NCBI RefSeq assembly: GCF_019972155.1
Contig: NZ_BOVL01000006.1
Coordinates: 57,394 to 121,393, forward strand
Length of the DNA stretch: 64,000 nt
Origin: Bradyrhizobium sp. RD5-C2
GTDB taxonomy: Bacteria > Pseudomonadota > Alphaproteobacteria > Rhizobiales > Xanthobacteraceae
Direction of reading: 5' to 3'
Within the stretch, counting starts at the first letter, position 1. The number at the start of each line of letters is the position of its first letter. Positions 58,389-64,000 of this stretch are shown here, one piece after another. Position numbers and translations under genes: made by a program. The notes beneath the pieces were generated by a model. The model made no database searches. It was not told the DNA's origin and saw nothing but the letters and a program-made list of their open reading frames with translations.

Positions 58389-58553
58389 ATGAAGAAGCTT
58401 GTGCAGAATTTTTGCGCCGACGAAACCGGCGCGACCGCGATCGAATACGGGCTGATTGCAACCGGCATCGCGATCGCGATCATTGCCGCGGTGAAGGGCG
58501 TCGGTACCAAGCTCTCGGGCACCTTCAATACGATCAGTGGCTCGCTGAAGTGA
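58389..58553 (+). CDS. Flp/Fap-type pilin
   Basis: The 54-residue type IVb prepilin: a short leader MKKLVQNFCADETG, then cleavage after Gly14 before ATAIEYGLIATGIAIAIIAA, with the conserved Glu-Tyr at positions 5-6 of the mature pilin. Such pilins build the Tad pili used for surface attachment; no tad/cpa genes lie in the window, so assembly relies on a distant locus. An inverted repeat GTGATCG / CGATCAC (58550-58573) follows, between this gene and moaC. Confidence 0.9.
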   Translation: MKKLVQNFCADETGATAIEYGLIATGIAIAIIAAVKGVGTKLSGTFNTISGSLK

Positions 58554-58569
58554 TCGAACGCACTCGCGA

Positions 58570-59085
58570 TCACTTGCCCGCGCGATAGTGCCCGGACTTG
58601 CCGCCGATCTTCTCGACTAGGTGAATGCCTTCGATCCGGATGCCGCGGTCGACCGCCTTGACCATGTCATAGATCGTCAGGCAGGCGACCGAAACCGCGG
58701 TCAATGCCTCCATCTCGACGCCGGTCGGGCCTGTCACCTTGACGCCGGCGCGGACGATGCAGCCGGGCAGCTTGTCGTCCGTTGCGATATCGATCGTGAC
58801 CTTGGTCAGCGCCAGCGGATGGCAGAGCGGGATCAATTCCGAGGTCCGCTTTGCCGCCATGATGCCTGCGATCCGCGCGGTCGCCAGCACGTCGCCTTTC
58901 TTGGCCTGTCCGGACTCGATCAGTGCCAGCGTTGCCTTGCTCATCAGGACGCGGCCTTCGGCGACCGCGGTCCGTTCGGTCGCTGGCTTGGCCGAGACGT
59001 CGACCATGCGCGCCTCGCCCCTGGCGTCGATATGGGTGAGGGCGGTGCCGGGTCCCTTCGATCCGGCTTTGGCCTTGCGCGCCAT
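58570..59085 (-). CDS. moaC: Cyclic pyranopterin monophosphate synthase
   Basis: The 171-residue hexameric enzyme completes the first stage of molybdenum cofactor synthesis. Conserved segments: [74 protein letters not shown] and [16 protein letters not shown]. It starts four bases after the trpC stop, so co-transcription with trpDC is likely. Its usual neighbour moeA is displaced. Confidence 0.96.
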   Translation of the reverse strand: MARKAKAGSKGPGTALTHIDARGEARMVDVSAKPATERTAVAEGRVLMSKATLALIESGQAKKGDVLATARIAGIMAAKRTSELIPLCHPLALTKVTIDIATDDKLPGCIVRAGVKVTGPTGVEMEALTAVSVACLTIYDMVKAVDRGIRIEGIHLVEKIGGKSGHYRAGK

Positions 59086-59089
59086 CGCG

Positions 59090-59911
59090 TCAGCGCGTGC
59101 CGGTGGCGCGCGGTGTGGCCTGCCGCGTCAGCAACGTGCGGGTGGCCGCGGTGACGTCCTGCTGGCGCATCAGGCTCTCGCCGACCAGGAAGGTCGACAT
59201 TCCGACGCGCTCGAGCCGGGCGAGGTCCTCAGGCGTGAAGATGCCGCTTTCGCCGACCATCAGCCGGTCGGCGGGGATCAGCGGCGCCAGCGCCTCGCTG
59301 GTCGCAAGCGTGGTCTCGAAGGTGCGCAGATTGCGGTTGTTGACGCCGATCATCGGCGAGCGAAGTTTTAGGGCACGGTCGAGCTCGGCGCGGTCGTGGA
59401 TCTCGATCAGCACGTCCATGCCGTAGCCGAGTGCAGCGTCCTCGATCTCCCTTGCCGCCGTGTCGTCGAGCGCGGCCATGATGATCAGGATGCAGTCGGC
59501 GCCGTGGGCACGCGCCTCCGCCACCTGATAGGTGTCGAACATGAAATCCTTGCGCAACACCGGCAGATTGGTCGCCGCGCGGGCCGCGACCATGAAGTCG
59601 AGATGGCCCTGGAACGAGGGCGCGTCCGTCAGCACCGACAGGCACGCCGCGCCGCCGGCTTCATAGGCTTTCGCGAGCACGGGCGGATCGAAGTCGGCGC
59701 GGATCAGCCCTTTCGAGGGCGAGGCCTTCTTCACCTCTGCGATCAGCGCGTAGTCGCCGCCAGCATGCTTGTCCTTCAGCGCACGGACGAAGCCGCGCGG
59801 GGCCGAGGCCGCCTTCGCCTGCGCCTCGACGTCGGCAAGCGGACGCGCGCGCTTCGCGGCGGCGATCTCCTCGCGCTTGTAAGCCTCGATCTTGGTCAGG
59901 ATGTCGGACAT
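59090..59911 (-). CDS. trpC: Indole-3-glycerol phosphate synthase
   Basis: The 273-residue TIM-barrel enzyme of tryptophan synthesis: [87 protein letters not shown] and [16 protein letters not shown]. It is monofunctional (no TrpF fusion). It sits between trpD and moaC with very short gaps. Confidence 0.96.
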   Translation of the reverse strand: MSDILTKIEAYKREEIAAAKRARPLADVEAQAKAASAPRGFVRALKDKHAGGDYALIAEVKKASPSKGLIRADFDPPVLAKAYEAGGAACLSVLTDAPSFQGHLDFMVAARAATNLPVLRKDFMFDTYQVAEARAHGADCILIIMAALDDTAAREIEDAALGYGMDVLIEIHDRAELDRALKLRSPMIGVNNRNLRTFETTLATSEALAPLIPADRLMVGESGIFTPEDLARLERVGMSTFLVGESLMRQQDVTAATRTLLTRQATPRATGTR

Positions 59912-59922
59912 GTCTCGCGCTC

Positions 59923-60936
59923 TCAGCCGTTGGAAACCGCGACCAGATGCTTCAACCGCGCCGCGGCCGCGCCGCTGTCGAGCGACTGGGCGCCGATCGC
60001 CACGCCTTCCTTCAAATCCTTGGCACGGCCGGCCACGATCAGGGCTGCGGCCGCGTTGAGCAAAGCGACGTCACGATAGGCGCTCGGCTTGCCGGCAAGC
60101 ACGCTCGACAGTGCGATCGCATTGGCATCGGCGTCGCCGCCCTTCAACGCGTCACCGCCGACGCGGCCGAGGCCGGCATCTTCAGGCGTCACCTCTGATG
60201 TCCTGATCTCGCCGTTCTCCAGCGTTGCAACGAAGGTCGGGCCGGTGAGGGTGATCTCGTCGAGGCCGTCGGAGCCGTGCACGACCCAGACCTTGTCGGA
60301 GCCGAGGTTCTTCAGCACCTGCGCCAGCGGCTGCACCCATTGCCGCGAGAACACGCCGACCATCTGCCGCTTGACGCCGGCCGGGTTCGACAGCGGCCCG
60401 AGCAGGTTGAAGATGGTGCGGGTGGCGAGCTCGACCCGGGTCGGGCCGACATTCTTCATGGCCGGATGATGCGAAGGCGCGAACATGAAGCCGATGCCGG
60501 CTTCCTTGACGCAGCGGCCCACTTGCGCCGGCGTCAGGTCGAGCTTGACGCCGAGCGCGGCCAGCACATCGGCGGCGCCGGAACGCGACGACAGCGCGCG
60601 GTTGCCGTGCTTGGCGACGGGCACACCGGCGCCGGCCACGATGAAGGCCGCGCAGGTCGAGACGTTGACCGAGCCGGAGCCGTCGCCGCCGGTGCCGACA
60701 ATGTCGACGGCCTCCGCCGGTGCGGTGACCGGCAGCATTTTGCGGCGCATCGCGGTCACCGCGCCGGTGATCTCTTCGACGGTCTCGCCGCGCACCCGTA
60801 GCGCCATCAACAGCCCGCCCATCTGCGAGGGCGTGGCTTCGCCCGACATCATGCTGTCGAAGGCTGACGCCGCTTCTTCACGCGTCAGCGTGGCGCCGGT
60901 GGCGACTTTTCCGATGATCGATTTCAGGTCGTCCAT
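59923..60936 (-). CDS. trpD: Anthranilate phosphoribosyltransferase
   Basis: The 337-residue enzyme attaches phosphoribose to anthranilate. Diagnostic parts: [60 protein letters not shown] and [14 protein letters not shown]. No trpG lies upstream, consistent with the fused TrpEG found in Rhizobiales. Confidence 0.96.
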   Translation of the reverse strand: MDDLKSIIGKVATGATLTREEAASAFDSMMSGEATPSQMGGLLMALRVRGETVEEITGAVTAMRRKMLPVTAPAEAVDIVGTGGDGSGSVNVSTCAAFIVAGAGVPVAKHGNRALSSRSGAADVLAALGVKLDLTPAQVGRCVKEAGIGFMFAPSHHPAMKNVGPTRVELATRTIFNLLGPLSNPAGVKRQMVGVFSRQWVQPLAQVLKNLGSDKVWVVHGSDGLDEITLTGPTFVATLENGEIRTSEVTPEDAGLGRVGGDALKGGDADANAIALSSVLAGKPSAYRDVALLNAAAALIVAGRAKDLKEGVAIGAQSLDSGAAAARLKHLVAVSNG

Positions 60937-61006
60937 TCGCTGGCTCAGGGTCTGTTGTTGGAGCTCGATCGCGGCGCAGCGCGTTGTCGCGCTGTCCCGA
61001 TCATGC

Positions 61007-62908
61007 TCAATTATTCGCGCCTGTCACCTGTGCGAAGGCTGCCTGGTTGACGGACACACCGATGTCGGTCTCGATCTTCGCGACATATTGCGCGACCTGC
61101 TCGTCGCTGAGCGAGCGCCGCAGTGCCTCGGTGAGCTGCTTGACCTCGTTGGAGGCGAAGTCGACCGGGGGCACCGTCACGTCGGTGACGCGGAACACCA
61201 CCCACTGGCTGCCGCCGGCCGCGGAGGTCTGTCCGTCGCTGTCCTTGGCGGTGCGGAATGCGGCCGCGATCACGCCGGCCGGCACGTTGGGCAGCGTGGC
61301 CTCGCGGCGGAAGTTCGCAGCGGTCTCGACCTTGACGCCGGCCGCGGTCGCCTCGTCGGCGAGCTTGGCGCCGCTGTCGAGCTTCTGGACGATCTCGGTC
61401 GCCTTGGCGCGCAGCTTGGCGGAGATCTGGTCCTCGCGCCACTTGGCCTCGACCTGGTCGCGGACCTCGTCGAGGGTGCGCTCGCGCGACGGCGTGATGC
61501 CGAGCACGTCGTACCAGACATAGCCGTTGTTGAACTGGATCGGGTCGTTGTCGACGCCGACGTCGCTGTTGAATGCCTGCGACACCAGGTCGAGGCCGCG
61601 CGGGATGTTTGAGGCGACCTGGCCGTTCGGCAGACGCCCCGAGCGATCGATCGCGTCGATGGTGACCGCGGTCAATTTCAGCTTCTGCGCCGCGTCGAGG
61701 ACGCTGGAGCCACCGCCGCGCTCATCTTCCATCTTGTCGCGGAGCTCGGCGACCTTGGTGCGGGCACGCTCGGTCGCGATCTCGTTCTTCACCTGCTGCG
61801 CAAGGCTCTCATAGCTCGGGGTCACGCCGGGCTCGATCTTGCCGACCTTGACCAGCGCCACGCCGAAGCGGCCCTGGACCGGCTGGCTGACTTCACCTGC
61901 GGGCAGGGAGAAGGCGGCGTCGCCGACAGCCGGATCGAGGATCGCAGACTTCGCGACCAGGCCGAGATTGACGTCGGCGGGATTGAGCTTGCGCTCCTTG
62001 GCGATGTCGTCGAACGAGGCGCCCGAGGTGATGCGGGCGCGGGCGGCCTGCGCCTCACCGGCGTCCGGAAACACGATCTGCGAGACCTCGCGCTTCTCCG
62101 GCGTGCTGAGCCGGTCCTTGCGCTCCTCGAAGATCTTCTTGGCGTCCTCGTCGGACACGGTTTCCCACTTGCCGATTTCTTCCGGCGTGATCGCGACGAA
62201 GGCGATCTTGCGATACTCGGGCGCGCGGAACTGGACCTTGTGGTCCTCGAAATAGGCGGCCAGCGCCTCGGGCGAAGGCGGATCGATGGTGCCGGCCTGT
62301 GCGGCGCCGAGCGTGACGAAGTCGATCGAGCGCTGTTCGTTCTGGAAACGGGTCAGCGCCTCGACCATCGATTTGGTCGGCTCGATTCCGGACGAGATGG
62401 TGCCTGCGATCTGCCGCCGTAGGCCGACGCGGCGCTGCTCGGCGATGTAGCGGCCCTCGGTGTAGCCGAAGTTGCGGATCACGGACTGGAATCGCTGCGG
62501 ATCGAACTGGCCGTTGAGGCCCTTGAAGTTCGGATCGTTGTAGATCGTGCGCAGCACCTCGGCATCGGACTGGTTGAGGCCCATGCGGCGGGCTTCCTCG
62601 TCCAGCGCGGCCTCCGCGAGCGTCTGCTGCAGCACCTGGCGATCAATGCCGAAGGCGCGCGCCTGGTCCGGGGTCAGCGGACGGCCGAACTGCCGGCCAA
62701 GCTGCTGTAGCCGGTCGGTATAGATCTGGCGGAACTGCTCGGCCGAAATCTCGGTCCCGCCCACCTTGGCGAAGGTCGACTGGCCAAACCCCTTGAAGAT
62801 GTCGGCAATGCCCCAAATTCCGAAACTGACGATCAAAACGCCCATCACCACGGCCATAATGGTCTTGCCGAGCCAGTTTGATGAGGCTTTCCGCATTCCT
62901 CGAAGCAT
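61007..62908 (-). CDS. ppiD: PpiD/SurA-type periplasmic peptidylprolyl isomerase
   Basis: The 633-residue inner-membrane-anchored chaperone has one N-terminal helix ([20 protein letters not shown]), a SurA-N-like domain ([20 protein letters not shown]), and a parvulin rotamase domain around [20 protein letters not shown] to [15 protein letters not shown] second, degenerate isomerase-like part follows. PpiD-type proteins help secreted proteins fold as they leave the Sec channel. It lies upstream of trpD on the same strand and divergent from tpiA. Confidence 0.9.
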   Translation of the reverse strand: MLRGMRKASSNWLGKTIMAVVMGVLIVSFGIWGIADIFKGFGQSTFAKVGGTEISAEQFRQIYTDRLQQLGRQFGRPLTPDQARAFGIDRQVLQQTLAEAALDEEARRMGLNQSDAEVLRTIYNDPNFKGLNGQFDPQRFQSVIRNFGYTEGRYIAEQRRVGLRRQIAGTISSGIEPTKSMVEALTRFQNEQRSIDFVTLGAAQAGTIDPPSPEALAAYFEDHKVQFRAPEYRKIAFVAITPEEIGKWETVSDEDAKKIFEERKDRLSTPEKREVSQIVFPDAGEAQAARARITSGASFDDIAKERKLNPADVNLGLVAKSAILDPAVGDAAFSLPAGEVSQPVQGRFGVALVKVGKIEPGVTPSYESLAQQVKNEIATERARTKVAELRDKMEDERGGGSSVLDAAQKLKLTAVTIDAIDRSGRLPNGQVASNIPRGLDLVSQAFNSDVGVDNDPIQFNNGYVWYDVLGITPSRERTLDEVRDQVEAKWREDQISAKLRAKATEIVQKLDSGAKLADEATAAGVKVETAANFRREATLPNVPAGVIAAAFRTAKDSDGQTSAAGGSQWVVFRVTDVTVPPVDFASNEVKQLTEALRRSLSDEQVAQYVAKIETDIGVSVNQAAFAQVTGANN

Positions 62909-63148
62909 GGGTCCAACTTGTTTTACAGGAGGGGAACCGGGTCGTGCCCAAATGGGACCAAAAGTCGGGACTTTTTGTCCGGCAGCAGGGCGTCACCGAA
63001 TTGAAAACGCTTATAAAGTGGCTCGTGTCCCCCCGCAACCTCGAGCGCGCGGGCGGAAGCGTCGCACGGCAGGCGCGAAGCCGCACTCTGGAAGTCGCCG
63101 CCCGGCTCTGATAGCGCAGGGGCACGCTTGAACGATGGGAAATCCGAC

Positions 63149-63901
63149 ATGACCGACGCCATCCGGCCGCTGATCGCCGGCAACTGGAAAATGAACGGCC
63201 TGAAATCCTCTTTTGCAGAGTTCGACGCGATGCTGGCCGGTGCCGGCGCTGTCGCCGGGAAGGCCGATCTCCTGGTCTGTCCGCCGGCGACTTTGGTCGG
63301 GGCCTTTGCCGACAAGGCGCGCGGCTCGAAGGTCGCCGTCGGCGCCCAGGATTGTCACCCGAAGGCGTCGGGCGCGCACACCGGTGACCTCTCGGCGGAA
63401 ATGTTTAGGGATCTCGGCGCGGTCGCCATCATCGTCGGCCACTCCGAGCGGCGCGCCGACCATGGCGAGACCGATGGCTTGATTCGGCAGAAGGCGGAGG
63501 CCGTCTGGCGTGCCGGCCTGACCGCGATCGTCTGCATCGGCGAGACGCGCGAGCAGCGCGACGCCGGCAAGACGCTCGATGTCTGCGGCACCCAGCTTGC
63601 GGGCTCGCTGCCCGACGGCTCGACCGCGGCCAATCTGGTGGTGGCCTATGAGCCGGTCTGGGCGATCGGCACCGGCCTGACCCCGACCGCCAAGGATGTT
63701 GAGGAAGTTCACAGGTTTATCCGGGGTCAGCTCACTGATCGCTTCAAGGGCGAGGGAAACCGGATCAAGATCCTCTATGGCGGCTCGGTGAAGCCGTCGA
63801 ACGCCGCCGAGTTGATGGCCGTCGCCAACGTCAACGGCGCGCTGGTCGGCGGCGCCAGCCTGAAGGCATCGGACTTTTTGGCGATCGCGGCGGGCTGCTG
63901 A
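63149..63901 (+). CDS. tpiA: Triosephosphate isomerase
   Basis: The 250-residue TIM-barrel glycolytic enzyme has catalytic Lys14 in IAGNWKMNG, His in [10 protein letters not shown] and Glu in [12 protein letters not shown], plus the phosphate loop [14 protein letters not shown]. The ATG 63149 is preferred because it places the conserved start 10 residues before GNWK; an in-frame codon at 63128 lies upstream. Divergent from ppiD. Confidence 0.96.
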   Translation: MTDAIRPLIAGNWKMNGLKSSFAEFDAMLAGAGAVAGKADLLVCPPATLVGAFADKARGSKVAVGAQDCHPKASGAHTGDLSAEMFRDLGAVAIIVGHSERRADHGETDGLIRQKAEAVWRAGLTAIVCIGETREQRDAGKTLDVCGTQLAGSLPDGSTAANLVVAYEPVWAIGTGLTPTAKDVEEVHRFIRGQLTDRFKGEGNRIKILYGGSVKPSNAAELMAVANVNGALVGGASLKASDFLAIAAGC

Positions 63902-64000
63902 GCGGCGGTTCTCGCACCGTCATCCTTGTAAGTCTCGAATCGCCGGATCGGATAGAGTGTCCGGTGCGGTAGCGGACGGGAGACCGCTTCATCCAAGGGC
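63902..64000. other. End of window, no gene
   Basis: The last 99 bases after tpiA hold no open frame I can support. In relatives secG often follows tpiA, so its promoter may lie here. Confidence 0.3.

Noticed and set aside
58550..58573. GTGATCG / CGATCAC inverted repeat between the pilin and moaC as a bidirectional terminator
   Set aside because: Seven-base stem, ten-base loop and no T-run on either side; too weak to call.

Overview
The window reads as chromosomal DNA of an alphaproteobacterium, most likely Bradyrhizobium or a close relative. The support is high GC, the core gene order (dnaE, rpsB-tsf-pyrH-frr-uppS-cdsA-dxr-rseP-bamA-lpxD-fabZ-lpxA-lpxI-lpxB, gltA, gltX), small DUF3551 secreted proteins, a Bradyrhizobium-type surface-antigen porin, a short ProS, and direct-repeat GTTC-N7-GTTC LexA boxes. 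The genus rests on remembered gene style, not on a search. I see no rRNA, tRNA, CRISPR array or insertion sequence.

Layout. 1-3526: a copper-handling operon (end of a BNR-repeat protein, TlpA-like thioredoxin, PCu(A)C chaperone, YcnI, CopC-CopD fusion). 3691-7070: proS and lolC-lolD. 7178-8960: two small DUF3551 proteins facing an outer-membrane porin with a strong terminator. 9027-13923: a decayed small gene, a LexA-controlled 32-residue membrane protein, dnaE and a lipoprotein. 14184-29332: the translation / isoprenoid / envelope cluster from rpsB to lpxB, with one opposing KTSC-like gene. 29390-30434: SRPBCC and ArsR pair. 30467-35619: gltA and gltX (minus), glnS and an NTF2-like gene (plus). 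35769-36994: a short LysR regulator divergent from an ATC-hydrolase-like gene. 37102-42618: comEC (plus) and, after two small hypotheticals, lexA and moeA (minus).

42642-58553 is an accessory block of about 16 kb. It holds a HAD hydrolase, long inverted repeats, a compact second threonyl-tRNA synthetase with a Thr-codon leader peptide and attenuator, a NarL-type two-component system, a duplicated DUF2380-like protein, two orphan solute-binding proteins, an Old Yellow Enzyme, a CtpA protease, an NTF2-like protein, a GGDEF-EAL protein and an isolated Flp pilin. It splits what is, in many relatives, a continuous trpD-trpC-moaC-moeA-lexA row: moaC, trpC, trpD and ppiD resume at 58570-62908. tpiA closes the window.

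The most interesting signals are regulatory. Exact LexA boxes stand before lexA, before comEC, and (two of them) before a 32-residue single-span membrane protein just upstream of dnaE. That protein resembles in size, topology and control the SOS cell-division inhibitor SidA of Caulobacter. The threonyl-tRNA synthetase paralog has a classical threonine attenuator, yet its coding frame carries one missing base.
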